DNA from: RYN-230 sp036509255
Lineage (GTDB): Bacteria > Actinomycetota > Actinomycetes > Streptosporangiales > Streptosporangiaceae
Reading direction: 5' to 3'
Length of the DNA stretch: 64,000 nucleotides
Assembly: GCA_036509255.1 (NCBI GenBank)
Contig: DATCFY010000079.1
Location: forward strand, 20,792-84,791
This document shows positions 8,549 to 17,681 of this stretch, one piece after another. The notes beneath the pieces are model-generated. The model did no database searches. It was given only the letters and a program-made list of their open reading frames with translations, and had not been told where the DNA came from. Numbering within the stretch: the stretch's first letter is position 1; every line of letters begins with the position of its first letter. The translations under genes and the position numbers were made by a program.

Positions 8549-8656
8549 GTTGCGGACATACCCACTGCTCAGGGCGGCAATCAGCGGCGGCCCGGGTGAG
8601 TGAGTCCGGGAGCGGCAGACTCCGGCCAGGTGCCGCCGCCGGCCCCCGGCCGCCGG

Positions 8657-9892
8657 TCAGTGCGCCGTTATCTCGTAAATGTGCAGGGCGTAGGGCCCGA
8701 AGCTGTCCGTGATCGTGCCGCCGGACACCGGGACCGAGCGGTGCTCGGCGTAGACGGCCGCCGATGTCGCGGATCCGGCGCCGGTCAGGTGAATGACCTG
8801 ATCGCGGGCCGGGGTCGCGGAGAGATTGAGCACGAAGAAGTAGTCGCGGCCCGCCGAGCTGCGCCAGGCCACCTGGAGCGGCGCGGGTGCCGTCGCGCCC
8901 ACCGCCGGGGGATCGATCTCACCCTGCAGGACGCCCGCCAGTTTCGTGATGGTGGCGTCCTGCCTGGTCATCTCGGCGGCCACCGCGGGCGGCGTCACGT
9001 CATACTTGAACGTGGGCGAGACCTGCACCGGGAAATAGAAGATGCCCCGGACGCCGTGGATGATGGCTTCCCAGACCTCGCCCCGGAACTGATCCGGGGT
9101 GATGACCGGATTGCCCGCGTTGTAGGCCCCTGATTCGATGAAGACGAAGACCGGCTTGCTCCCGGCGACCTGGCGCAGCTCATCGACTTCCTGGCCGATC
9201 AGCCCGAGGTCGCCGCCCTCGCCCGAGTTCACCGGGTACAGGTCGGCGGTGATCCAGTCGGCGCCCTTGACGTACTCCTGGTACCAGGAGCGCCCGCTGG
9301 CCCTGGTGGCCACGTCGTACTGGTTGAACTGCCCGTTGAAGTTGATGTACACGGGGATGCCCGGGGCCGCGCGCTTCCAGGCCCGGTAGGTCTCCTGGAT
9401 CTTCGCGGCGGCCACCTGCGTGCCGATGTCGTCCGGCTGGTCCTGGAGGGCCCAGGCCAGCAGGTGCTTATTGCCCGCGTCGCGGGCGGGATTACTGGCG
9501 GGGGCACGGATCTCGTCCAGCCCGTCCCGGACGGCGGCGGCATTCCAGCCCGGCTCGCTGGTGCCGTCGGGCACGTCAACCATGGTGTTGATGCCCCGGC
9601 TTTTCCACAGCCCGAAGTACGGTGGCGCCTGGACGTAGGCACCGATGGGGAAGAAACCAGCCAGTGAGCCCGGGGGCGCCCCCACGGTAGAGGACACCGA
9701 GTTGGAGGACACCGAGCCGGAGGACAGCGGCGAGCTGGAGACCGCCGGCCCGCTGCTGGCGTTACTCGCCGGCGCCGGGGGCGGTGGTGCGGACGCGCAG
9801 CCTGCCACCAGTGCAGCGGTCACGCCGCCCGCCACCCACGCGGCCAGCCCCCGCCGCGTTCGCCTGCTCGCCTGCTGGATGGGTGCGGACAC
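8657..9892 (-). CDS. Lipoprotein with TIM-barrel glycosidase-like domain
   Basis: A 411-residue secreted lipoprotein. A twin-arginine-like RRTRRG followed by a hydrophobic stretch leads to the lipobox VAGC (about residues 28-31). A Ser/Pro-rich linker follows to about residue 80, then a domain beginning FFPIGAYVQAPPYF. VYINFNGQFNQYD, ADWITADLYPVNSG and KPVFVFIESGAYN look like successive beta-strands of a (beta/alpha)8 barrel; the Glu in VFIESG is a candidate catalytic residue. No defined GH family is recognised with confidence. The C-terminal 100 residues form a beta-sandwich. The GTG at 9892 has GGAG seven bases upstream; longer upstream frames are not supported. Confidence 0.75.
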   Translation of the reverse strand: MSAPIQQASRRTRRGLAAWVAGGVTAALVAGCASAPPPPAPASNASSGPAVSSSPLSSGSVSSNSVSSTVGAPPGSLAGFFPIGAYVQAPPYFGLWKSRGINTMVDVPDGTSEPGWNAAAVRDGLDEIRAPASNPARDAGNKHLLAWALQDQPDDIGTQVAAAKIQETYRAWKRAAPGIPVYINFNGQFNQYDVATRASGRSWYQEYVKGADWITADLYPVNSGEGGDLGLIGQEVDELRQVAGSKPVFVFIESGAYNAGNPVITPDQFRGEVWEAIIHGVRGIFYFPVQVSPTFKYDVTPPAVAAEMTRQDATITKLAGVLQGEIDPPAVGATAPAPLQVAWRSSAGRDYFFVLNLSATPARDQVIHLTGAGSATSAAVYAEHRSVPVSGGTITDSFGPYALHIYEITAH

Positions 9893-10002
9893 TCGTAACT
9901 CCAGCCGTGGCTCGTGATCGTGAGACGGGGTGGCGCGGGCGGGCGCGAAACGGCCACCGTATACCACCGCAGATCGTGGCGAAGCATCCAGGACGGGGTG
10001 GG

Positions 10003-10965
10003 TCAGCTCCGGGTCAGCGCCGCGGTGCCCAGCTCGTTCCGGAGGCCGGGCGGCGCCCAGGTCATGCTCAGCTGGTCCGGTCCGGTCAGGGCCAGCGTCA
10101 CGTGCGCCAGCAGCGCGCAGTCCGGATTGAGCAGGCTGGCCGTCGCGGCCAGCGCGGTTAACGCGGAGCCGCCGCTGGACTGCACGGATACGCTCCCCGT
10201 GCAGGCGGTGGACGGCGAGTCGTAGCTGCCCTGGCGGGCGGACGCCGGGATGGTCAGCTGCATCGTCCAGCTGGGGACGCTCCAGCCCGGCTGGCTGACC
10301 GTGCCGGCCCACGTGCCACCGAACGCCGCCCGCCCGGCCGGGGTCGCCTGCGGAGACGGGCTGGCCGCGGAGCGGCCGCGGTGTCCCGGGGGCTGCTCGT
10401 GCCCGCCAGGCCGGCGCCCAGGCCGGGGGCCAGCGGTCCGCCGGCGCCAGGGGCGCCCGGGAGCTGCGGCCGGGGCCGTCTCCCTCGCTGCTCCAGCACG
10501 GCCGCGCCGCCCGCCACGAGCAACAACAGGGCGGCTGCGGTCACCGCGGCCGCCGAGGTCTTCGATCTCGTGCCTGGCCTGCGGGAACTCATGCGCGGGC
10601 CAGGCCCGGCGGGACGTCGTTCCGGCAGGTGCGGGCGGGCGGCACGGTCCTCACTGGGCGACGTCGAGTCCGGGCCGGCCGCCTCGCCCGGGCCGTCCCC
10701 GGATCCGGACGTGGCCGGGCCGGCGGGGAGCGCCACGTCACCCGCGGCGGCCGCCGACACCTGGGCGGGCAGCCAGGAGCGCCCGAACGTCAGCCCGCTG
10801 CTGGTGGTCCGGTCCCGGCAGGCGCTGATGATGTGCCCCGGCTGAGTTCCGTGACCGGGTGGTCGGTGCCGAACGGCGGATGCCCGGCAGCCGCGTAGAC
10901 GGCCAGAGATCCCAGCGAGAACACATCGGCGGCAGGAGTCGGCGGCACAATAAATACGAGGGCGC
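10003..10965 (-). pseudogene. Remnant of a Ser/Thr protein kinase gene
   Basis: Three pieces in different minus-strand frames line up in the order of a receptor-type serine/threonine kinase: TPAADVFSLGSLAVYAAAGH and PPFG (kinase subdomain IX, about 10890-10950); a Pro/Ser/Arg-rich juxtamembrane part and the membrane segment TAAALLLLVAGGAAVLE (about 10495-10560); and an extracellular beta domain beginning TWAGTVSQPGW and continuing MQLTIPASARQGSYDSPS to the stop near 10003. The entire N-terminal lobe and catalytic loop are absent, and at least two frameshifts separate the pieces. It cannot encode an active kinase. The truncation point coincides with a GC-rich repeat (10984-11020). Confidence 0.75.
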
Positions 10966-10983
10966 TTAATGGAAGTGCCGGAC

Positions 10984-11020
10984 CCAGGGCCCGCCAGGGC
11001 CGCCAGGGCCGCCAGGGCCG
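10984..11020. repeat. Short GC-rich tandem repeat
   Basis: Four near-identical copies of CCAGGGCCG, with nine-base spacing (ten for the first). They lie between the 5' edge of the kinase remnant and the end of the isoamylase-N-like gene. A plausible recombination or slippage point for the kinase truncation. Confidence 0.7.
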
Positions 11021-11033
11021 GGCGGGCCGGTGG

Positions 11034-11387
11034 TCAGACCGTGATGGCGGCGCCGTGGCTGCCGGCCGGGGAGACGGTGTCGTCGTCGAACCACAGGCCA
11101 CCCTCGGCGAGGTAGCGGAAACGCAGCGTGCTGCCGGCCCGGACGGTCACCGCGGCGCTGCGGGTCCCGTTCGCGCGCCGTCGCAGCGGATGAGCGAACG
11201 GGTCCCAGTCGTTGAAGTCACCCACGACGGATACTGCTCCGCCGGGCTTATCCGCAGGCAGGGCGAAGGTGACGCGTACCGTGCCGTCGCGCCCCGGCTT
11301 GGCTGTCCTGATCAACTGCGTTCTCCGTTCGTGCATCCGGGCGTTCCGGTCAAGCGGCAGCTTATCGAATGTATGTTCGATTGTCAT
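11034..11387 (-). CDS. Isoamylase early-set (CBM48-like) domain protein
   Basis: A 117-residue protein made of one early-set/glycogen-binding domain: VRVTFALPADKPGGAVSVVG, then DFNDWDPFAHPL, then TLRFRYLAEGGLWFDDD. The V-G-D-F-N-x-W-D motif is characteristic of CBM48/AMPK-beta-type modules that bind alpha-glucans. No catalytic domain is attached and there is no signal peptide. Small stand-alone proteins of this type are common in actinobacteria; their role is unknown. ATG 11387 is the first good start; the frame continues upstream only into the low-complexity repeat. Confidence 0.82.
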   Translation of the reverse strand: MTIEHTFDKLPLDRNARMHERRTQLIRTAKPGRDGTVRVTFALPADKPGGAVSVVGDFNDWDPFAHPLRRRANGTRSAAVTVRAGSTLRFRYLAEGGLWFDDDTVSPAGSHGAAITV

Positions 11388-11450
11388 CCGTGAGACTACC
11401 CGGGGTTGCGCCGGTCGCTGGTGCCGGCCCGGAACGGCCCTCCCGGCCCT

Positions 11451-11514
11451 GGCCCGGGGGCTGAGCCCGGGGGACTGGGGCCCGGGGGACTGGGGCCCGG
11501 GGGACTGAGCCCGG
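11451..11514. repeat. 15-bp GC-rich tandem repeat
   Basis: About four copies of a GGCCCGGGGGACTGG-like unit (11451-11514), the first with CTGA in place of ACTGG. It sits directly upstream of the isoamylase-N-like gene and beside an unusually AT-rich stretch. It may be a slippage-prone spacer; no coding meaning is seen. Confidence 0.75.
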
Positions 11515-11517
11515 CCG

Positions 11518-11600
11518 ACGATGTCACTATAACCCATTGCATGTGCCTTATATATGCGTTGCATTGGACATTGTAAATAGGCGCAATTGGGCCACCGCAG
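11518..11600. promoter_or_regulatory. AT-rich intergenic promoter region
   Basis: An AT-rich island in otherwise GC-rich DNA between the divergent isoamylase-N-like and CHRD-like genes. TTGCAT occurs twice in direct orientation (near 11537 and 11560) around CTTATATATGCG, and TATAAC lies at the left edge. This is a good candidate for a shared promoter or operator. Neither start site can be fixed. Confidence 0.4.
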
Positions 11601-11716
11601 GTACCGCGATGATCGGAGTATTCGCAGAGATCTGCCGCATCGGTAAAACGCCGGGGTTACCATCACCTCAGCTACTCCGCCGACGGAGATCAGCGCAATG
11701 AGAAAGGACCCGGAAA

Positions 11717-12655
11717 GTGAGCTTCCCGGCTAATGCTAGAAGTGGCGCCAGAACCGACGGATCCTCGCGCTGGGCCATGGGCAGGGTGTCGCGGCAGACC
11801 CGGATCCGCATCGGGGCCGGTGCCGCATCGGTGGCGCTGGCCGCCACGGTCCTGGCCCTCACCGGACCCGCCGGGGCGAGCACGAGCGCCACGGCCGGCC
11901 CCGCCGCCGTGACCGGCGCCCGCGCGTACGGCGCGGTCAGACTGACCCTGGGGGCCATGCCGTCGGGCTGGGAGACCTTCGGCCGGGACCGCTCGCACCA
12001 CCTCACGGTCCGGCCGTTCCTGTTCGGGCTCACCCCCGGCTCGTCGCACAACGTGGATCTCTGGGTTCCCGGACGGCACGGCGTCATCCGGTTCAGCCCG
12101 CTCACCGCGAACAGTGCCGGACGGGCCGCCGGCACCCTGAGTAGCAACTTCACTGGCCGGTGGCGGCCCGGGAGCCGCCTGGTGATCCGGATGGGGGCGC
12201 GGGCCGGCCGGGTTTCTTGGGAGCCGATCGCGGAGACGAGGCCACTGCTGCGCCCCCGCCACCGGCCGCACCGGCTCATCTCCGTCGAAGTCAGCCGGAG
12301 GGGAGTCAGCTATGGCACGCCGCAGGGCGGGGCCGGGCTCGTGTATAACTCCCGCGGCCACACGCTCACCGTCACCGTGCACGCCCGCGGGCTCACGCCC
12401 GGACCTCACGCCGCCCACATTCACCTGGGCAGCTGCAGGAGCCAGGGGCCGGTTGAGTACATGCTGCGGGATCTGGTCGCCAACCGTCACGGCGCGATCG
12501 TGCACGCGGTCCGGGTCATCACCAATGTGATGACGTCAATACCGGCACACGGGTGGTACCTGAACATTCATCAGGGAAACAGCGGCGACATTCTCCGCAA
12601 CGGCCAGCCGACCATCTTCTTCCGCCCGCTCCTGTGCGCGGAGATTCGCCGGTAG
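11717..12655 (+). CDS. Secreted CHRD-like domain protein
   Basis: A 312-residue exported protein. After a basic N-terminus (MGRVSRQTRIR) comes the hydrophobic signal segment ASVALAATVLALTGPAGA, with likely cleavage after Ala-x-Ala near residue 54. Two beta-rich domains follow; the second contains LTVTVHARGLTPGPHAAHIH and GWYLNIHQGNS, which is the His-bearing pattern of CHRD and Cu/Zn-SOD-like domains. Such proteins are extracellular with unproven function. The GTG at 11717 has AAAGGA upstream; the in-frame ATG at 11777 has no ribosome site but would still retain the signal peptide. It is convergent with the large LuxR gene. Confidence 0.72.
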   Translation: MSFPANARSGARTDGSSRWAMGRVSRQTRIRIGAGAASVALAATVLALTGPAGASTSATAGPAAVTGARAYGAVRLTLGAMPSGWETFGRDRSHHLTVRPFLFGLTPGSSHNVDLWVPGRHGVIRFSPLTANSAGRAAGTLSSNFTGRWRPGSRLVIRMGARAGRVSWEPIAETRPLLRPRHRPHRLISVEVSRRGVSYGTPQGGAGLVYNSRGHTLTVTVHARGLTPGPHAAHIHLGSCRSQGPVEYMLRDLVANRHGAIVHAVRVITNVMTSIPAHGWYLNIHQGNSGDILRNGQPTIFFRPLLCAEIRR

Positions 12656-12684
12656 CGCATCATCAGCGGTTAGCCGGCGAAGGT

Positions 12685-15600
12685 TCAGCTGGCGAAGAGG
12701 CGAAGGCGGTGCGCGGTGGCGGCCGCCTCGCCTCGGCTCGTAACGCCGAGCTTGCCGAGGATATTGGACACGTGCACGCTGGCGGTCTTCACGGAGATGA
12801 ACAGCTCGCCGGCGATCTCCCGGTTGCTGTGCCCGTCCGCCACGAGCCGGAGCACGTCGTACTCGCGGGCCGTGAGTCCCAGCGGGAGGCCGGGAGCCGG
12901 GGGGTGGCCGGTGCTGTCGGCCACGCCCGGATGGTCCCCGGGGCTGGAGGAGATCCTGGCGCGGCGGGCAACCAGGGCAATGTCGGCGCTTAGCGGCCCG
13001 GCGCCCAGCTCCCGGGCCAGCCCGCCGCCCCGGCGCAGCCGGACCGCGCCCGCGTCCCGGTCGCCGGCGTTCAGCGCCGCCTCGGCCGCCCGGAGCAGGG
13101 CCGCGGCCAGCGGGTAGGGCTGGCCGACCGCCTCCCAGGCCTGCGCCGCGTCGTCCCAGGCGGCGCGCAGGCCGCCCAGGTCCGCGGCGGGGTCTGGGCC
13201 CGGGCTGGGGGGCGCCTGGCCCGGCCCGCCAGCGGCCCAGGCGCCGGCGCTCAGCACTTCGGCGGTGAAGGTCAGCTGGTGGGCCTGCTGCGCCAGCCCT
13301 TCCACGGCCAGCTTCGCAGCCGCGGCCCGCAGCTGGTCGCGCAGCGCCGAGGCCCTGGTGAGGAGCACCCGGTCGCGGCCCGCGAACGCGGGAGCGGATG
13401 CACGGGCCGCCGCGGCCAGCAGCGGCCAGGCGTAGCGCGGGCTCGGCAGCAGATCGAAGCGGCCGACCGCTTCCTCGGCCACGGTCAGGGCTTCTGCGGG
13501 CCTGTCCTGCACCACCCGCAGCTCGGTTTCCAGGCGGGCCAGGGGCAGCTGATGCTCGTCCTTATACCGGGTGCGGTCGAGTGCGGCCCTGATCGAGGCC
13601 ACGTGCTCGGCGGCGGCGTCCAGGTCGCCGCGGGCCAGGGCCATATCGCCCGCGAGCCGCCAGAGCGAGGACCGGCTCAGCCGTGGCGGGAGGAGCTCGA
13701 GCGCCCGCTCGATGACCTCGCCGGCCTCGTCCCAGCGGCCCAGCGACACCAATGGCTCGGCCAGGTTGACGGCCAGCACCGCGCCCGAGGTCCTGGCCAG
13801 CCCGTACTCCCGGGCGGCCGTGATCCCGGCCCGGGCTACCCCGGCGGCCAGTTCATGCTGGCCCATGCCTTCCAGCATGTCTGACTCGGTAATGGCCACC
13901 CTGAGCAGAGGCTGGTAGGCGTTCGCCCGCATGGCGACGGCGCGGGCCTCGGCCAGCAGCGCCCGGGCCGGCGTCATGTCCTGGGTGTGCGGCTCGGCGC
14001 AGGCCAGGGTGACCAGCGCGGCCGCCTCGGTGGCGGGATCACCCGCTTGCCGCGCCACGGCCACGGCCTCCTCGGCGTGCGCCCGGAACTCGGCGTCGTC
14101 CCAGCCGCCTGGCCGGTGGTGAATGTCGTGCGCCAGCGCCTCCAGCACCCGGGCCCGCGCCGCGCTCGGCGGGTCGACCGGGACCAGCCGGGCGGCCTCC
14201 CGCAGGTCGGCGGCGTAGTCCTCGCGGCCGAGCTGGTATTTCAGGTGCCCGATGGTCTCCAGCAGCAGCGCGGCCCGGACCGGTTCCGCCGCACGGTCGA
14301 TCTTCCGCAGAGCGGCCCTGGCCAGCGTGATCCCGCGGTCAAACTCCCCGGCCAGCTCGGCGGCCCGCATCGCGGTTTCGAGTACTTCCACCTGGCCGGT
14401 GCCGATGCGCTGCTCCGCGCCGGGAACCTGCTCCCACAGTTCCAGCACCCGGGACAGCATCGCGAGCTGCTCGGCGTGGGCCAGCGCGTGGCTGGATTTC
14501 ACCGCGGCCTGCCACGCGCTGGTCAGCGCCCGCGTCAGATCGTGGGCCGCGTACCAGTGGTGAGCCTCCTCGGCGGCGGCGCGGCCCGGCGGGACCAGCG
14601 CCGGATCAGCGCCGATGGCCTCCGCGAACCGGCTGTGCAGCTGGCTGCCCTCGCCGGGCAGCAGCTCGTCGTGCATCGCCTCGCGGATCAGCGCGTGCCG
14701 GAACACGAAGCCGTCGGCGTCGGTCAGCAGCACATTGGCGGCCACCGCGGGCCGCAGCCCCCGGGCGAGCGCGGCGTGGTCCTGCCCGGAGACCGCGGCC
14801 AGCAGTGCGTAGCCGACCCGCTCGCCGGCCGCGCTCGCCACCCGGACCAGCTCCTGGGTCTCTTCCGGCAGCCGCCGCACTCCCGCCACCAGCAGGTCGC
14901 GCAGCGACTCGGGCAAGCCGGAACCCAGCTCGCCCTCGCCGAGCAGTGCCTCCACGAAGAGCGGGTTGCCCTCGGTGCGGCGGTACACGGTCTCGAGCAG
15001 GTCCCCGCCCGCCTCGTGGCCGGCGAGCCGGGTCACGAGCTCGCCGGTGTCCGGGCGGGATAGACGCCCGAGATCCATCCTCGTCACCCAGCCGACGCGG
15101 TCGAGCTCGGCGAGCAGTGGCCGCAGCGGATGGGAGCGGTGCAGCTCGTCGGACCGGTAGGTGACCACGATGAGCAGGCCATCCAGGGCGTGCTGGTTAC
15201 GGATCAGGAAGGCCAGCAGATCCTTGGTCGAGCGGTCGGCCCAGTGCGCGTCCTCGATGACCATGACCACCGGGCCGGCGTCGGCCAGCTGTTCGAGCAG
15301 CACGAGTACCTGCTCGAAGAGCCGGGCCCGGGCTTCACCCGCGTCCCCGTTCCCGGCAGGCTCACCGAACTCCGGGAGCAGCCGGGCCAGCTCCCGGGTC
15401 CCGCCGCCGGGCAGCAGCGTGGCGATGCCGTCGGTGCCCAGGTCACGGACCAGCTCGCGGAGCATCGTGGTGAACGGGGCGAACGGCAGCCCGTCCACGC
15501 CCAGCTCCAGGCACCCTCCGGCCAGCACCCGCGCGCCCTGGCCGCGGGACCGTCCGGCGAACTCGCTGACCAGGCGTGACTTGCCGACTCCCGCCTCACC

Positions 15601-15738
15601 GCCGATCAGGACCGCGGAGGGGTTGCCGCTTCCCGCCCCGGCGAGCGCCCCGTCCAGCACGGAAAGCTGGCCGGCCCGGCCGACCAGGACTGGACTCGAT
15701 ACGCGCACCGCCACACGACCCAGCATGCCAGCCGCCAC
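12685..15738 (-). CDS. LuxR-family regulator with AAA/STAND ATPase domain
   Basis: A 1017-residue regulator of the large ATP-binding LuxR (LAL/MalT-like) type. The AAA domain begins LVGRAGQLSVLDGALAG with Walker A GGEAGVGKSRL near residue 50 and Walker B VVMVIEDAHWADRST near 155-170. A helical TPR-like region fills about residues 380-900. The C-terminal GerE helix-turn-helix is LTAREYDVLRLVADGHSNRE and SVKTASVHVSNILGKLGV. Such proteins typically act as signal-gated activators. The first codon is GTG 15738; ATG 15726 is equally plausible. A second, shorter member is at 27831-30449. Confidence 0.93.
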   Translation of the reverse strand: MAAGMLGRVAVRVSSPVLVGRAGQLSVLDGALAGAGSGNPSAVLIGGEAGVGKSRLVSEFAGRSRGQGARVLAGGCLELGVDGLPFAPFTTMLRELVRDLGTDGIATLLPGGGTRELARLLPEFGEPAGNGDAGEARARLFEQVLVLLEQLADAGPVVMVIEDAHWADRSTKDLLAFLIRNQHALDGLLIVVTYRSDELHRSHPLRPLLAELDRVGWVTRMDLGRLSRPDTGELVTRLAGHEAGGDLLETVYRRTEGNPLFVEALLGEGELGSGLPESLRDLLVAGVRRLPEETQELVRVASAAGERVGYALLAAVSGQDHAALARGLRPAVAANVLLTDADGFVFRHALIREAMHDELLPGEGSQLHSRFAEAIGADPALVPPGRAAAEEAHHWYAAHDLTRALTSAWQAAVKSSHALAHAEQLAMLSRVLELWEQVPGAEQRIGTGQVEVLETAMRAAELAGEFDRGITLARAALRKIDRAAEPVRAALLLETIGHLKYQLGREDYAADLREAARLVPVDPPSAARARVLEALAHDIHHRPGGWDDAEFRAHAEEAVAVARQAGDPATEAAALVTLACAEPHTQDMTPARALLAEARAVAMRANAYQPLLRVAITESDMLEGMGQHELAAGVARAGITAAREYGLARTSGAVLAVNLAEPLVSLGRWDEAGEVIERALELLPPRLSRSSLWRLAGDMALARGDLDAAAEHVASIRAALDRTRYKDEHQLPLARLETELRVVQDRPAEALTVAEEAVGRFDLLPSPRYAWPLLAAAARASAPAFAGRDRVLLTRASALRDQLRAAAAKLAVEGLAQQAHQLTFTAEVLSAGAWAAGGPGQAPPSPGPDPAADLGGLRAAWDDAAQAWEAVGQPYPLAAALLRAAEAALNAGDRDAGAVRLRRGGGLARELGAGPLSADIALVARRARISSSPGDHPGVADSTGHPPAPGLPLGLTAREYDVLRLVADGHSNREIAGELFISVKTASVHVSNILGKLGVTSRGEAAATAHRLRLFAS

Positions 15739-15900
15739 CGTCAGGCGGCCACGTCCGGACCGCGCGGCCAGAGCCCGGGCGTTCCCGGGAGCGGCCCATA
15801 CCAGGGCCGCGCATACCAGGGCGGCGCAGGGCAGCGCTCAGACTCCTGGCCGGCTAACGTGCCAAGCAGATCTCGCCTTGCGTTCCGCCCGGAGAACCAG

Positions 15901-16236
15901 ATGAGCCTGCCTGAGCGTCAGCAGCAGATTCTTGATCAGATCGAGCAGGTTCTGCAGGCGGCCGATCCGCATCTGAAATCGATGTTCGCGGCCTTCGCCC
16001 GGCTAGCGCCGCAGGAGGCCGTGCCGGGCACCGAGGTCATCGCCCGCCGGTCGGCGCGGCGGTCGGTGCTCATCTGCGTCATGGTGCTCAGCCTGCTGGG
16101 CGTGCTCATGCTCAGCTTCCTGGCCACCAAAGACGTCTGCCCAGGGCTGTCGTCCGATCAGGCCGTGGTCAGCGCCTCGATCCGGTACGCCGCCTGCAGC
16201 AAGAGCACCGACGCCTGGAGCCGCGGCGCCCGCTGA
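15901..16236 (+). CDS. DUF3040-like small membrane protein
   Basis: A 111-residue protein. The N-terminus LPERQQQILDQIEQVLQAAD matches the start of DUF3040 proteins, followed by one hydrophobic helix, SVLICVMVLSLLGVLMLSFL, at about residues 54-73 and a short polar tail with two cysteines. ATG 15901 is chosen because GGAG lies at proper spacing and the family homology begins with it; the frame is open 14 codons upstream. It is divergent from the large LuxR regulator and convergent with the next gene. Function unknown. Confidence 0.7.
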   Translation: MSLPERQQQILDQIEQVLQAADPHLKSMFAAFARLAPQEAVPGTEVIARRSARRSVLICVMVLSLLGVLMLSFLATKDVCPGLSSDQAVVSASIRYAACSKSTDAWSRGAR

Positions 16237-16261
16237 ACCTAGGCGGCAACCCGGCCGCTGC

Positions 16262-16708
16262 TCAGCCCGCGTACTTCATGACCAGGTCGCCCACCCGGGG
16301 GAGCGCCGCCTGGACATGCTTCACGGCGTGGCCGCGGACGGTGCCGTAGGCCTTGATGACCGTGGGCCGGCTGGAGGCCGCGGCCCGGGCGTCGGTCACC
16401 GAGAGCAGGGCCTCGGAGACCTCGTCGCCGCGCTTGGCGAGGTAGTCGCCGAACCCGGAGCCGCCGGAGATGCGGAAGTCCGCCCAGAACGGTTCCAGCC
16501 TGGCCACCATGTGCGGCAGCAGCTCCCCGACCATGAAGCGGACGTGACCCGGCATGAAGGCATTCACCGTCTTGTAGGCCAGCTTGACCGCGGTCCCGGA
16601 GATCCCTGACTTATCCGCGAGCTCCTGCTCGATCAGCGTGAAGCAGTCGGCCGTTACCTGGGGCTGGGTGCCCGGCGCGAGCAGGATCTCCTGAAGCGTG
16701 GCTGCCAT
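16262..16708 (-). CDS. Conserved actinobacterial hypothetical protein (DUF6918-like)
   Basis: A 148-residue soluble protein, mostly alpha-helical, beginning MAATLQEILLAPGTQPQVTA. It includes ELADKSGISGTAVKLAYKTV and VNAFMPGHVRFMVGELLPHM, a pattern typical of a conserved actinobacterial family (DUF6918) of unknown function. No membrane segments or catalytic motif are visible. A single-gene unit, convergent with the DUF3040-like gene; its 5' region abuts the dyad-containing regulatory stretch upstream of the DUF2975 gene. Confidence 0.7.
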   Translation of the reverse strand: MAATLQEILLAPGTQPQVTADCFTLIEQELADKSGISGTAVKLAYKTVNAFMPGHVRFMVGELLPHMVARLEPFWADFRISGGSGFGDYLAKRGDEVSEALLSVTDARAAASSRPTVIKAYGTVRGHAVKHVQAALPRVGDLVMKYAG

Positions 16709-16874
16709 GGGTATGTTCGTCCTCCCCTTTGCCGGGCCCCGTTGGCTGGGTCGGTCCCGGTGATCCGCTCGATGTCCGCAATGCGCGGTACGTCACTAGA
16801 CGGCGAGCGGCCCGCGATGGTTTACGGCCGGCGGCGGGTAACTGCCGGCTCGGCCAGGATGACCACCTGACAAG

Positions 16875-16904
16875 GCCATATCGATTATCGACTATCGATA
16901 TGGC
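16875..16904. promoter_or_regulatory. Perfect 11-bp dyad (operator candidate)
   Basis: GCCATATCGAT (16875-16885), an 8-base spacer, and its exact reverse complement ATCGATATGGC (16894-16904). The centre also contains TATCGA three times at a 7-base period. It is AT-rich in GC-rich surroundings and lies about 83 bp upstream of the DUF2975-XRE pair. A regulator-binding site is the best reading; the XRE protein itself or a PadR-type factor could bind. Confidence 0.65.
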
Positions 16905-16986
16905 AGGCTGTGGCCCACGGGGCAAGGGACCGGGCCGCCAGCTGGCCAGAGGCAGGGGACTGGCCAGAGGCAGGGGATGTGAGCAG

Positions 16987-17640
16987 ATGATGACCACCCG
17001 GCGCCCGAAGCTGACTGAGCCGCTGGAGACCGTGACCGCCTTCTTCGCCACCTTCCTGCTGCTCACCCTGGCGGCCGGAATGGTGTTCGCGCTAACCGGC
17101 TCGGGTTCCTTCGGCGGGTTCGGTCACCACCCGATCTGTGCGACCCAGCCGAATACCGGGTACGGCGGTGAGGGCTGGACCAGCCATCTGGGCCTTACCC
17201 ACCGGCCCGGCACCGCGATCACGATGAACGGCACCCTCCAGGCCTGCGCGCTGCGCGCCGGGATCGGCCAGCGGGTCCTGTACACCCTGCTGAGCCTGCC
17301 CAGCGACCTGGTCTGGGTGGCGGTGCTGATCCTGCTCTGGCGGGTGATCCGCGCCGCCCGCCAGACCGGCCCGTTCACGGTGCAGGTGGCGGTGGCCATG
17401 CGGCGTCTCGGCTGGCTGATCATCGGCGGCACCGCCGCCGCGGCCGCCATCCAGGAAATCGCCCTGGATCAGCTGCTCAACACCATGCTCACACCTGCGA
17501 CCGGCTACGGGGACGCGTTCTTCAGCGTGCTCCAAGCGCTGCTGCCGGTTCCTGTGCTGGCCGGGGCCGCCCTGCTCAGCTTCGCGCGCATCATCAGGCT
17601 CGGCGCGGCGATGGACGACGAGATCAAGGCGACTGTGTGA
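16987..17640 (+). CDS. DUF2975 family membrane protein
   Basis: A 217-residue membrane protein with four hydrophobic helices: TVTAFFATFLLLTLAAGMVF, VLYTLLSLPSDLVWVAVLIL, RLGWLIIGGTAAAAAIQEIA and VLQALLPVPVLAGAALLSFA. The layout and the R-A-A-R-Q-T-G-P-F linker match DUF2975. These proteins are almost always paired with a small XRE regulator, as here. ATG 16987 follows a purine-rich stretch; the longer open frame upstream (to 16729) runs through the dyad and is not coding. Its stop is 41 bp before the chosen start of the XRE gene. Function unknown. Confidence 0.85.
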   Translation: MMTTRRPKLTEPLETVTAFFATFLLLTLAAGMVFALTGSGSFGGFGHHPICATQPNTGYGGEGWTSHLGLTHRPGTAITMNGTLQACALRAGIGQRVLYTLLSLPSDLVWVAVLILLWRVIRAARQTGPFTVQVAVAMRRLGWLIIGGTAAAAAIQEIALDQLLNTMLTPATGYGDAFFSVLQALLPVPVLAGAALLSFARIIRLGAAMDDEIKATV

Positions 17641-17681
17641 CCAGGCGGCGGGCCAGCGCCCGCGCTGACCAGGATGACGGG

